DNA from: Myxococcales bacterium
Lineage (GTDB): Bacteria; Myxococcota_A; Polyangia; Haliangiales; Haliangiaceae
NCBI GenBank assembly: GCA_011526095.1
Contig: WYBA01000135.1
Span: forward strand, 1 to 64,000
DNA: 64,000 nt
Reading direction: 5' to 3'
Below, piece by piece: positions 38,279-46,471 of the stretch; positions within the stretch are counted from its first letter, which is position 1; each line of letters starts with the position of its first letter. The notes under the pieces are model-generated. The model searched no databases. It was not told where the DNA came from and saw only the letters and a program-made list of their open reading frames with translations. Both the position numbers and the translations under genes were made by a program.

Positions 38279-39301
38279 GTGCTTGCGCCCGATCTCGCGC
38301 TGACCGACCTCGACGGGCGCCACTGGGCCAACTGGTACGCGCTGCTGGCGCCGCCGCGTGTGATCGATCGCCCACGCTGGGCGCTGGTCGTCCTCGAGTC
38401 CTCGGCCCCGGTGCGGGTGGCGCGCGTGATCGTCGCCGGCGACGGCGCGCGCGGCGCGATCGACCCGGCCGAGATCACGCTGACGTCGCTGGAGCACCGC
38501 CACCTGGCGGGCCTGGCGCGCGCGCTCGACGTCGGCGCGGTGATCGCGCTCGAGCACGACGCGCTCGCGCGGCTGTCCGCCGAGGTCGAGCGCCAGCTCT
38601 CGCTCGATCAGGACCTCGTCGCGCAGGGGCTGGTCGTGCTGCGCGCGCTCAAGCGGATGGCGGGGCACGGGGTGTGGTCCGAGCCGCACCTGCTGGACCT
38701 GTTGCCCGCGCCCGCGTACGAGCCGATCCAGCGCACGTTCGACCTGCTGATCCCCGACGGCACCGCGATGGCGGCGTACGTCATCGAGGACGATCGCAGC
38801 GCGGTCCACGCGTCGATCATCGCGGTCAAGCGCGACGGCGACGTCGTCGCGGCGGCGACGCACCAGGCGATCGCGGACGTGGTGAGCGAGGCCGCGCTCG
38901 CGCGCGACTGGCGCAGGCAGTACAAGCGGGTGCTCGCGGGCGTCGAGGAGCGGTTCGCCAGGCCCAGCGTCGCGCTGTTCCTCGAGCGCGACACGCTGCT
39001 GCGCGTGCTGACCGGGCCCGGCGACCAGCTGGGGCGCGAGCTCAACGCGAAGAACCTGGTGATCGATCCGGCGCCGGCGTGGCTGCTCGGCCTGCTCGGC
39101 GGCGCGACGGTCGCGGCGATCGCGACGCGCGGCGCGCGCGCGCTGGCCGCGATGCTGCCGTCGTCGGCGCGCGAGCGCGCCACCGGCCTGGCGCAGCGCG
39201 CGCAGTCGGCGATGAAGGAGTCCGGCGCCCACCCGTTCGCGCTGCTCGGCTTCGACCCGCTCGAGCTGTGGGCGAGCGTGAAGCACTTCTACCGGCGCTG
39301 A
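38279..39301 (+). CDS. hypothetical protein with central helical and membrane-associated segment
   Basis: 340 residues; I do not recognise a family. The first 120 residues are alpha/beta and soluble-looking; residues about 145-190 (FDLLIPDGTAMAAYVIEDDR, VHASIIAVKRDGDVV) could form a small sensor-like beta domain. A hydrophobic stretch at about 262-290 (PAWLLGLLGGATVAAIATRG) may attach to the membrane, and the end is basic and helical (ERATGLAQRAQSAMKE). The gene stands alone between a divergent barrel gene and a convergent acyltransferase. Confidence 0.6.
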   Translation: MLAPDLALTDLDGRHWANWYALLAPPRVIDRPRWALVVLESSAPVRVARVIVAGDGARGAIDPAEITLTSLEHRHLAGLARALDVGAVIALEHDALARLSAEVERQLSLDQDLVAQGLVVLRALKRMAGHGVWSEPHLLDLLPAPAYEPIQRTFDLLIPDGTAMAAYVIEDDRSAVHASIIAVKRDGDVVAAATHQAIADVVSEAALARDWRRQYKRVLAGVEERFARPSVALFLERDTLLRVLTGPGDQLGRELNAKNLVIDPAPAWLLGLLGGATVAAIATRGARALAAMLPSSARERATGLAQRAQSAMKESGAHPFALLGFDPLELWASVKHFYRR

Positions 39302-39329
39302 GCCTGGCGGCGGTCGGCCGGCGCGCGCG

Positions 39330-39917
39330 CTACGACTCGTCGGCGACGACGCCGCCGTCCTTGGTGCGGTAGCGGGCGGCGCAGCCCGCGCACGTCATCC
39401 GGCCGGTGCCGTCGGCGTGCGGCAGGCGCTCGCCGCACCGGCACATCCAGCCGATCCATCCCGCCGGGACGCCGACGACGATCGCGTGGGGCGCGACGTC
39501 GTGGCGCACGACCGCGCCGGCGCCGATGAACGCGTGCTCGCCGATCGTCACGCCGCACACGATCGTCGCGTTGGCGCCGATGCTGGCGCCGCGCTTGACC
39601 ACCGTCGGCGTGAACGCGGGGCGGCGCGAGATGTGGGCGCGCGGGTTGTTGACGTTGGTGAACACGGCGCTCGGCCCGACGAACACGTCGTCCTCCAGCG
39701 TGACCCCGTCGAACACCGAGACGTTGTTCTGGACGCGGCAGCCGTCGCCGATCGAGACGTCGGCGATGAAGCACCCCTGGCCGATCACGCACCGCGCGCC
39801 GATCCGCGCGCCCGGCATGACGTGGGCGAAGTGCCAGACCTTGGTGCCGGCGCCGAGGCGCGCGCCGGGGTCGACGACCGCCGACGGGTGGACGAAGGGC
39901 TCGGTGCCATCAGACAT
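39330..39917 (-). CDS. hexapeptide-repeat acyltransferase (WbpD/WlbB-like) with C-terminal zinc ribbon
   Basis: 195 residues. The N-terminal 150 residues are a left-handed beta-helix (VHPSAVVDPGARLGAGTKVW, HVMPGARIGARCVIGQG, VFTNVNNPRAHISRRPAF); NVNNPR and HDVAPHAIVVGVPA match sugar N-acetyltransferases of the WbpD/WlbB group that act on UDP-3-amino-glucuronic acids. The last 40 residues hold WMCRCGERLP and MTCAGCAARY, a Cys4 zinc-ribbon-like element found in part of this family. It is far from the main glycan locus here, so the sugar it serves may be made elsewhere. Start codons of this gene and the DNA methyltransferase are about 10-22 bases apart. Confidence 0.85.
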   Translation of the reverse strand: MSDGTEPFVHPSAVVDPGARLGAGTKVWHFAHVMPGARIGARCVIGQGCFIADVSIGDGCRVQNNVSVFDGVTLEDDVFVGPSAVFTNVNNPRAHISRRPAFTPTVVKRGASIGANATIVCGVTIGEHAFIGAGAVVRHDVAPHAIVVGVPAGWIGWMCRCGERLPHADGTGRMTCAGCAARYRTKDGGVVADES

Positions 39918-39923
39918 GGGCGC

Positions 39924-39929
39924 TACGAT
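39924..39929 (+). promoter_or_regulatory. -10-like hexamer (TACGAT) before the DNA methyltransferase gene
   Basis: TACGAT ends 10 bases before the GTG at 39940. The ATG at 39928 lies inside the hexamer, so if this is the promoter the GTG is the real start and the protein is four residues shorter. Confidence 0.38.
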
Positions 39930-39939
39930 GCCCCGCCTC

Positions 39940-40845
39940 GTGCCCAAGCGTCCACCCCGCGTCGACCGTGAGCTGCCCGTCCCCGCCGATCTGCGAGGCG
40001 ACGAAGCGGCTTCGGTCCGGGCGTGGGAGGGCGCGGGCGGCGTGCTGTGGCGCGCGGACGCGCTCGCGCTGCTGCGCGCCCTGCCCGACCGCTCGGTCGA
40101 CCTCGTCGTCACCGACCCGCCCTACGCGATCGGCAAGGCCGACTGGGACGAGTTCGACTCGCTCGACGCCTACGTCGACTGGTGCGACGGCTGGCTGGCG
40201 GAGGTGGCGCGCGTGCTGGCGCCGCACGGCTCGGCCTACGTGTGCGGGTTCTCGGAGATCCTGGCCGACGTCAAGGCGCGGTCGGCGCGGCGGTTCGCGG
40301 CGTGCCGGTGGCTGATCTGGGCCTACCGCAACAAGGCGAACCTCGGCCGCGACTGGGGCCGCTCGCACGAGTCGATCCTCCACCTCCGCGCGGCGCGGAC
40401 CACGAAGATCGACGTCGACGCGGTGCGCGTGCCGTACAACGGCCACACCACGCGCTACCCCGAGCGCGCGCAGGCGGTGAGCTCGCAGTACGGCCGCGGC
40501 CAGGCGCGCGCCGACCGCTGGCAGCCGCACCCGCTCGGCGCCAAGCCGCGCGACGTGATCGAGGTGCCCGTGCTGTGCAACGGCATGGGCGAGAAGACGC
40601 CGCACGCGACGCAGAAGCCCGAGGCGCTGATCGAGAAGCTGGTGCTCGCGTCGAGCGCGCCGGGCCAGCTCGTCGTCGACCCGTTCGTCGGCTCGGGCAC
40701 GACGGCGGTGGTCGCGGCGCGCCTGGGGCGCCGGTGGATCGCCGGCGACGCCGACGCGCGATACGTCGGGGTCGCCCGGGACCGGCTGCGCGCGCTCGAC
40801 GCGCAGCCGGCGATCCGCCTCGGCGGCGCTACAGCGCCGGCGTGA
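39940..40845 (+). CDS. site-specific DNA methyltransferase (beta class, N4/N6), orphan
   Basis: 301 residues. DLVVTDPPYAIGKADWDEF is catalytic motif IV (DPPY, adenine N6 or cytosine N4), and DPFVGSGTTAVVAARLGRRW is the SAM-binding motif I; the order IV before I places it in the beta class. HATQKPEALIEKLV is the usual preceding segment. No restriction endonuclease or specificity gene is nearby, so it looks like a solitary, perhaps regulatory or anti-restriction enzyme (CcrM-like order but shorter). The target site cannot be predicted. An ATG at 39928 is an alternative start. Confidence 0.9.
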   Translation: MPKRPPRVDRELPVPADLRGDEAASVRAWEGAGGVLWRADALALLRALPDRSVDLVVTDPPYAIGKADWDEFDSLDAYVDWCDGWLAEVARVLAPHGSAYVCGFSEILADVKARSARRFAACRWLIWAYRNKANLGRDWGRSHESILHLRAARTTKIDVDAVRVPYNGHTTRYPERAQAVSSQYGRGQARADRWQPHPLGAKPRDVIEVPVLCNGMGEKTPHATQKPEALIEKLVLASSAPGQLVVDPFVGSGTTAVVAARLGRRWIAGDADARYVGVARDRLRALDAQPAIRLGGATAPA

Positions 40846-43120
40846 TGCCCATCTCGGTCAGCAGGTGGTCGGCGCCGTCGACGGCGTCCATCACCCACAG
40901 CGCGTAGCGGATGTCGCAGGCGATCGTGCGGTTGCGCTCGCCGCGGAACACGACGTCGGAGGCCAGGCCCTCCTTGTTGCCGTCGAACGCCAGGCCGATC
41001 AGCTCGCCCTTGCCGTTGAGGATCGCCGAGCCGGAGTTGCCGTTGGTGATGTCGAGGTCGGACAGGAAGTTCACCGGGACGACCCCGCCGGCGTCGGCCG
41101 ACGCGTACGGCCCCCAGTTCCTGGACGCGATCGCGTCGAGCAGCGCCTTCGGCGCGTCGAACGGCGCCTCGCCGGTGTTCTTCGCGGGGATCTGGGTGAC
41201 GTTCGTGAACGGGGCGTAGACCTCGGCGCCGGCCGACGGCGCGTAGCCGCGGACCGTGCCGTAGGAGATGCGCAGCGTGCTGTTGGCGTCCGGCGCGGTC
41301 ATCCCGCCCGTCGACTGCAGCAGGCCGGTCAGGTACGCCGGGTACAGCGTCGCGAGCTCACCCGACCAGCGGTCCGCGCGCGCCTCGTTGTCGAGCACCG
41401 TCGGCAGCAGCGCGAGCGCGAGCTTGACGAACGGGTCCTTCGACTTCGCCGCCGCCTTGGGCGTGCCCTTCATCAGCGCCATCCGCGCGTCGAGGTCGAC
41501 GACCTTGGTCTGCGCGTACCAGGCGTCGAGGGTCTTGTCGATCAGCTTGGTGTCGACCTTCGCGCCCTTCTTGGCGCCGAGCATCTTGCCGAGCCACGGG
41601 CGGTCGGCCTCGGGCAAGGCCATCGCGCGCAGCATCATCATGCGCAGCGTCGCGCGATCGATCGTCGCGTCGAACTGCTTGGCGAACGCCTGGTGCTGCG
41701 CCTCGAAGTTGCGGCGGTCGCGCTCCTGGTAGCCGAGGCGGCGCTCGGCGTCCGGCTTCTGCTGCTCCATCGACCAGCGCAGCGTGCTCATCGCCGCCTG
41801 CAGCAGGCGCGAGCCGCCGACGACGTCCTTCCACGCCTCCTCCTTGGCCTCGATCGACCACATCTCGTTGAGCTTGGCCTCGACCGCGTCGAGCGCGGCG
41901 ACGTAGCCGGCGCGCGACGCGTCGGCCGCCGCCCACGCGCGGAACGCCTTCTCCGCGGCGTCCTTGTCGGCGATCAGCGTGCCGTCGGCGAGGCCGGCCT
42001 GGATGCCCTGGGTCTTCTCGAGGAAGTTCTGGGTGCGCTGGCGCGCGACGCCCGCCTTGATCGCGGTCTCGCCGCCGCGCGTCTCCATGTCGGCGAGCAG
42101 CGCCATCATCTGCTCGGACTTCTCGATGAACCGCGGGTTCGACCACTCGACCGAGCGGCGCAGCTCGGCCGCGAGCTGGAGGCGGTTGGTGCGGCCCGGG
42201 TACCCGGTGACGAACACCAGATCGTGGGGCTGCACGCCGGCGGGCTGGACCTTGAGGAACGCGGCCGGCTTGAACGGGACGTTGTCGGGCGAGTAGTCGG
42301 CGGGCTTGCCGTCCTTGCCGACGTACGCGCGCAGGAACGAGAAGTCGCCGGTGTGGCGCGGCCACTCCCAGTTGTCGATCTCGCCGCCGTAGTTGCCGAT
42401 CGAGCGCGCCGGGACGTAGACGAGCCGGACGTCGCGGATCTCGAGGTACTCGGTGAGCTGCCACTCGGCGCCGCCGAACACCTTGCTGACCCGGCACTTC
42501 ACCTCGGGGCGATCCTGCTCGCACGCGGCGAGCAGCGCCTTCTCGCGGCGGTCGATCTCGTCGTGGCGCGCCTTGCCGTCGGCGATCGCGTCGACGCCGC
42601 CCATGATGTCGGCGGTGATGTCGGTGATCTTCTGCGCGACCATCACCTTCTGGGTCGGGCCCGACGGCAGCTCGTCGGCGCGGGTCTTCGCGAGGAACCC
42701 GTGCTCGACGAGGTTGTTCTCGGGGGTCGAGTTGAGCTGGAGGTCGCGCTGGACGCAGTGGTGGTTGGTGACGACGAGGCCGTCCGGCGAGACGAACGAC
42801 GCCGAGCAGCCGCTGACGTTGACGATCGCCGCGAGCGGCGCGGCCTTCGTGTCGGCGAGCGCGGTCGGCTCGATCTGGATGCCGAGCGCGGTGAGCTGCG
42901 CGGCGTGGTCCTTCATCTGGCGCGGCATCCACATGCCGCCCGGGTTCTCGAACGCCTGGCGCGCGAGCAGCGCGGGGTCCGGCTGGACCACCGTGCCGAC
43001 GATCTCGCCGCCGGCGCCGCCGGTGCCGTCACCGCCCGTGCCGCCGCCCGTGGTCTTCGTCTGGGAGCCGCCGCAGGCCGCGGCGAAGAGGAGGGTCGCG
43101 AACGCCGTTTTCCGGATCAT
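40829..43120 (-). CDS. S46-family dipeptidyl-peptidase (DPP7-like) lipoprotein
   Basis: 763 residues, the usual size of DPP7/DPP11. The signal ends LFAAAC (lipobox Cys16), then a Gly/Thr linker. The catalytic set is visible: His in LVVTNHHCVQ, Asp in RHTGDFSFLRA, and Ser in NGNSGSAILNG. The residue 18 after that Ser, which sets P1 preference (Arg in DPP11, Gly in DPP7), is Gly in LAFDGNKEG, so a preference for hydrophobic P1 is inferred. It would act in the periplasm or at the surface, taking dipeptides from peptide N-termini. The start is chosen from the lipoprotein signal; ATG at 43132 adds four residues. A TATGCC box 7 bases upstream is a weak promoter match. Confidence 0.92.
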   Translation of the reverse strand: MIRKTAFATLLFAAACGGSQTKTTGGGTGGDGTGGAGGEIVGTVVQPDPALLARQAFENPGGMWMPRQMKDHAAQLTALGIQIEPTALADTKAAPLAAIVNVSGCSASFVSPDGLVVTNHHCVQRDLQLNSTPENNLVEHGFLAKTRADELPSGPTQKVMVAQKITDITADIMGGVDAIADGKARHDEIDRREKALLAACEQDRPEVKCRVSKVFGGAEWQLTEYLEIRDVRLVYVPARSIGNYGGEIDNWEWPRHTGDFSFLRAYVGKDGKPADYSPDNVPFKPAAFLKVQPAGVQPHDLVFVTGYPGRTNRLQLAAELRRSVEWSNPRFIEKSEQMMALLADMETRGGETAIKAGVARQRTQNFLEKTQGIQAGLADGTLIADKDAAEKAFRAWAAADASRAGYVAALDAVEAKLNEMWSIEAKEEAWKDVVGGSRLLQAAMSTLRWSMEQQKPDAERRLGYQERDRRNFEAQHQAFAKQFDATIDRATLRMMMLRAMALPEADRPWLGKMLGAKKGAKVDTKLIDKTLDAWYAQTKVVDLDARMALMKGTPKAAAKSKDPFVKLALALLPTVLDNEARADRWSGELATLYPAYLTGLLQSTGGMTAPDANSTLRISYGTVRGYAPSAGAEVYAPFTNVTQIPAKNTGEAPFDAPKALLDAIASRNWGPYASADAGGVVPVNFLSDLDITNGNSGSAILNGKGELIGLAFDGNKEGLASDVVFRGERNRTIACDIRYALWVMDAVDGADHLLTEMGITPAL

Positions 43121-43163
43121 GCCGGGCGGCATAGCAGACCCCGTCGCGGAGATCGCCTGCGAC

Positions 43164-43189
43164 ACCGCTGCGACACCGCCCACAGCGGT
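43164..43189. terminator. hairpin between Rpn-family and S46 genes
   Basis: ACCGCTG and CAGCGGT form a 7-bp stem with a 12-base loop that contains a tandem copy of TGCGACACCGC. It lies after the Rpn gene in its reading direction and 44 bases before the S46 start. It could end the Rpn transcript. No T-run follows on the minus strand. Confidence 0.3.
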
Positions 43190-43294
43190 TGACAGCAGCC
43201 GCGCCCGCAATCATCGCCTCAACCGCGGCGCGCCGCGTCAAGTCATCGATGTCGCGGAGATCTCGGCCAGCGCGCGCCTGCGAGCGTGCGGACT

Positions 43295-44302
43295 TCAGGC
43301 GTCGCGCAGGACGTCGTCGAGCGTGGTCGCCGCGACCGCGCGCTCGATCCACCGCAGCAGCGTCGGCGCGCCCGCGGCCTCGAGCCGGGCGACCGCCTCC
43401 GGCGACAGCTCGCCGAACCGGAGGCGGAGCAGCTGCTCGAGCCCGGCGCGCAGGCCTTCCTCGCGGCCTTCCTCACGGCCGCGCTGGAGCCCCTGCTCGA
43501 GGCCTCGCTGCATCCCTCGCTGGATCAGGTGTTCTTCCATCGTTGCCATGGGTTCCTCGAGCGGTGGAGCGATGTCGATGATCCGCTGGCGGAGCTGCCG
43601 GAACGATGCGTCGCCGGCGACCCTCAGAATGTAGCGCACGATGACGTCGATGTCCGAGCGGCTCGCGGTCGCGGCAAGGGCGCGCACCTCGTCGGCCCAC
43701 GCGTCGAGGTGCGCGCCGAGCGCCCCCGAGTCTCGACCGTCGCGGAGGACCCACAGCGCCACCTTGGGGAACGGCGGGAGCGGCCGCTGCCGCAGGCTGT
43801 CGTCGGACACGGCCGCGAGGTCGTCGACGATGAGCTCGACCTCCGGGACGAAGCGAGCCAGCTCGGGGAGCTCGTCGAGGCCGTCGATCAGCTCGTGGAG
43901 TCGGCGCGGCGCGCTCCACCCTCGGTCGCCGTGGTGGACGACGATCGTGACGACCGGAGGGAGCGACTGCAGCGAGGGCTGCTCGCGCAGCACGGCCTCC
44001 CAGATCCGCTGCACGTACGTGAGCATGCGCCACGGCATCCAGCGGTCGGGCTGGCTCTGGTGCTCGACCAGGAAGTACAGGTAGACGGGCGCGGCCTCGG
44101 GCCGACCGCGCCGCGGCGCCCGGAACAGCAGGTCGACGTGGGAGGCCGACATCTCCGGGTCGACGAAGCTCGAGGGCGACAAGGTGAGCGCGTCCAGATC
44201 GAGCTGATCGATCACCGACGCGGGCAGGATGCTGCGCAGCTCGGAGGCGGCGTGCGCCGGCACGCTGAACACGCGCTTGAACAGGCCATCGTGGTCGCCC
44301 AT
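43295..44302 (-). CDS. Rpn-family nuclease (recombination-promoting nuclease / PD-(D/E)XK transposase-like)
   Basis: 335 residues. The start DHDGLFKRVFSVPAHAASEL and SHVDLLFRA plus VYLYFLVEHQSQPD are the conserved front of the Rpn (transposase_31, YhgA-like) family; the Asp and Glu-x-Gln belong to the PD-(D/E)XK site. The C-terminal part is a charged helix (GMQRGLEQGLQRGREEGREE) followed by a small helical domain, as in other Rpn proteins. E. coli Rpn proteins cut DNA, and their genes can also encode a C-terminal inhibitor from an internal start; a suitable internal site is seen here. GTG at 44311 would add three residues. Confidence 0.85.
   Translation of the reverse strand: MGDHDGLFKRVFSVPAHAASELRSILPASVIDQLDLDALTLSPSSFVDPEMSASHVDLLFRAPRRGRPEAAPVYLYFLVEHQSQPDRWMPWRMLTYVQRIWEAVLREQPSLQSLPPVVTIVVHHGDRGWSAPRRLHELIDGLDELPELARFVPEVELIVDDLAAVSDDSLRQRPLPPFPKVALWVLRDGRDSGALGAHLDAWADEVRALAATASRSDIDVIVRYILRVAGDASFRQLRQRIIDIAPPLEEPMATMEEHLIQRGMQRGLEQGLQRGREEGREEGLRAGLEQLLRLRFGELSPEAVARLEAAGAPTLLRWIERAVAATTLDDVLRDA
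43553..43558 (-). promoter_or_regulatory. possible internal ribosome binding site in the Rpn gene
   Basis: Read on the minus strand, GAGGAA precedes an in-frame ATG (codon 43549-43547) by three bases (five from the GAGG core). Initiation here would give an 84-residue C-terminal protein starting MATMEEHLIQRG, like the small RpnS inhibitors reported from E. coli Rpn genes. Confidence 0.4.
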
Positions 44303-44345
44303 CGCGGCCACCTATCGCCGGCGGGCGGGGGCGGTTGCGTCGCGA

Positions 44346-46412
44346 TCAGTCGAAGTTGAAGTTGGCGAAGAAGTCCTTCACCTCGGTCGCGGGGACCTTC
44401 TCGCGCGCGAGCTCGGCGAGGTCGATCACCTCGAGCAGCTCGTCGGGCAGCTCGAGCAGGAACCGCGACGGGGTGCGCGGCACGGTGCGGCCGCGGGTCA
44501 GCCGGGTGCACGCGCGCGTGATGTAGAGCTTCTGCTGGGCGCGGGTGATGCCGACGTAGCACAGCCGCCGCTCCTCGCTGACGTCGGTCGCGTGGTCGGG
44601 GTCGATCACGTCCGTGACCTGCGGCTGCAAGGTGCGCGCGTGCGGCAGCAGCTCCTCCTCGAGCCCGACCATGAACACGACCGGGAACTCGAGGCCCTTG
44701 GCGCCGTGGAGCGTGGTGAGGACGATCTTGTCGCCGGCCTCGTCCTTGTCGTCCTTGTCGCTCTGCAAGGACAGGTGGCGCAGCAGATCGGCGAGCGCGT
44801 CGCGCCCGCCGCCCTTGGCCTCGTGGCGGGTCAGCGTGCCGAACAGGCCCTCGACGTTGTCGATCCGCCGCTGCGCCGCGGCCAGGCTGGGCGAGGCGCC
44901 GCGCAGGTCGTCGTAGAGCGCGATCTCCTCGACCAGCGCCCGCGTCGCGGCGACGACGCCGGTGGCGAGGCGCTCGCGCAGCCGCGTGATGATGTCGACG
45001 AAGTCGGCGAGCGCGGTGCGCGTCGAGGCGCGGACGTCGAGCTCCGCCGCGGCCGCCTCGTCGCTCTGCGCCGCGGCCTTGAGCACCTCCCACATCGAGG
45101 TGTGGCGCGCCTGGGCGCGCGCCGCGAGCTTCTCGAGCGTCGTCGCGCCGATGCCGCGGGCGGGGTAGTTGATGATCCGGCGCAGCGCGAGCTCGTCCTT
45201 GCCGTTGAGCGCCAGGCGCAGGTACGCGATGAGGTCCTTGACCTCCTTGCGCTCGAAGAACTGCTGGCCGCCGTACATCGTGTACGGCACGTCGTGGGCG
45301 CGCAGCTCCTCCTCGAGCAGCTTGGCCTGCAGGTTCGAGCGGTAGAGCACCGCGAGGTCCTGCCACCGCCGCCCGGCCTCCTGCAGCCGGCGCGCCTCCT
45401 GCGCCACCCACTTGGCCTCGGTCTCGACGTCGGGCGCGACCGCGTGGGTGATCAGCTCGCCCTGGCCCTTGTCGGACCACAGCGTCTTGCCGTGGCGCTT
45501 GGTGTTGTTCGCGATCACCGCGTTGGCCGCGGCGAGGATCGTCTTGCTCGAGCGGTAGTTCTGCTCGAGCTTGACGATCTTCGCGCCGGGGAACATCTCC
45601 GCGAACCGCAGGATGTTGGTCGGGTCCGCGCCGCGCCAGCTGTAGATCGACTGGTCGTCGTCGCCGACGACCATCAGGTTGCCGTGGTCGGCGACGAGGT
45701 GCTGGACCAGCAGCAGCTGGGCGCGGTTGGTGTCCTGGTACTCGTCGACCATGACGAACCGAAACCGCGCGCGCCACCGGTCGCGGACCTCGGCGACGGT
45801 GTCGAGCAGGCGCACCGGCTCGGTGATCAGGTCGTCGAAGTCGAACGCGGCGAACCCGCGCAGCGCCTCCTGGTAGAGCGGGTAGACCTTCGCCGTGATG
45901 ACGTCGTAGTCGTCGGCCTCGTTGGCCTTCGCCGCGGCGTAGGCCTCGGGCGCGATGAACCCGTTCTTCGCGAGCGAGATCCGGGTGAGGATCGCCTTGA
46001 CGTCGAACCGGCGGTCGGCGCCGTCGTTGCCGACGCGGCGCAGGATCTCGCGCACGACGCCGAGCTGGTCGGCCTGGTCGTAGATCGCGAACCCGCGCGG
46101 GAACCCGAGCGCCTCGCGCTCCTGGCGCAGCATCCACAGGCCCATGGCGTGGAACGTGCCGATCGTCAGCTCGCGCGCCACCTTGCCGTTCTTGAGGATG
46201 TGCGCGACGCGCTCGCGCATCTCCTCGGCGGCCTTGTTGGTGAAGGTGACCGCGGCGATCGCCTTGGCCGGGATGCCCTGGTCGATCAGGTGCGCGATCC
46301 GGTGCGTGATCACGCGGGTCTTGCCCGAGCCGGCGCCCGCCAGCACCAGCAGCGGTCCGCCGCCATGGCTGGCGGCCTCGCGCTGCGGCGGATTGAGCAT
46401 GCTGAGATCCAT
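44346..46412 (-). CDS. Rep/UvrD-family superfamily 1 DNA helicase
   Basis: 688 residues. All helicase motifs are visible: LAGAGSGKTRVITHRIAHL (I), AVTFTNKAAEEMRERV (Ia), VDEYQDTNRAQ (II), VGDDDQSIYSWRGAD (III), KLEQNYRSSKTILAAAN (IV), TLHGAKGLEFPVVFM (V) and YVGITRAQQKLYIT (VI). The N-terminal LNPPQREAASHGGGPLLVL and the late SRFLLELPDELLE are closer to E. coli Rep than to UvrD, and the protein has Rep-like length without the UvrD C-terminal Tudor extension. It unwinds DNA 3'-5' in replication restart or repair. It ends just short of the start of the Rpn gene's leader (43-base gap, same strand). Confidence 0.92.
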   Translation of the reverse strand: MDLSMLNPPQREAASHGGGPLLVLAGAGSGKTRVITHRIAHLIDQGIPAKAIAAVTFTNKAAEEMRERVAHILKNGKVARELTIGTFHAMGLWMLRQEREALGFPRGFAIYDQADQLGVVREILRRVGNDGADRRFDVKAILTRISLAKNGFIAPEAYAAAKANEADDYDVITAKVYPLYQEALRGFAAFDFDDLITEPVRLLDTVAEVRDRWRARFRFVMVDEYQDTNRAQLLLVQHLVADHGNLMVVGDDDQSIYSWRGADPTNILRFAEMFPGAKIVKLEQNYRSSKTILAAANAVIANNTKRHGKTLWSDKGQGELITHAVAPDVETEAKWVAQEARRLQEAGRRWQDLAVLYRSNLQAKLLEEELRAHDVPYTMYGGQQFFERKEVKDLIAYLRLALNGKDELALRRIINYPARGIGATTLEKLAARAQARHTSMWEVLKAAAQSDEAAAAELDVRASTRTALADFVDIITRLRERLATGVVAATRALVEEIALYDDLRGASPSLAAAQRRIDNVEGLFGTLTRHEAKGGGRDALADLLRHLSLQSDKDDKDEAGDKIVLTTLHGAKGLEFPVVFMVGLEEELLPHARTLQPQVTDVIDPDHATDVSEERRLCYVGITRAQQKLYITRACTRLTRGRTVPRTPSRFLLELPDELLEVIDLAELAREKVPATEVKDFFANFNFD

Positions 46413-46459
46413 CGCGCGGGAGGACGCACGCTACGCAACGCGAGCGGACGCCGTCAAGC

Positions 46460-46465
46460 TATCCT
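46460..46465 (+). promoter_or_regulatory. -10-like hexamer (TATCCT) before the HExxH protein gene
   Basis: TATCCT ends 6 bases before the GTG start, in the 59-base gap shared with the divergent helicase gene. It is one of the clearest leaderless-type signals here. Confidence 0.45.
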
Positions 46466-46471
46466 GCGGCC

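Noticed and set aside
39940..40845. A complete restriction-modification system
   Set aside because: Neighbouring genes encode an acyltransferase and a peptidase; no endonuclease or specificity protein is present.
43189..43194. Perfect TTGACA on the plus strand
   Set aside because: No -10 box at 16-18 bases and no plus-strand gene follows; both flanking genes are on the minus strand.
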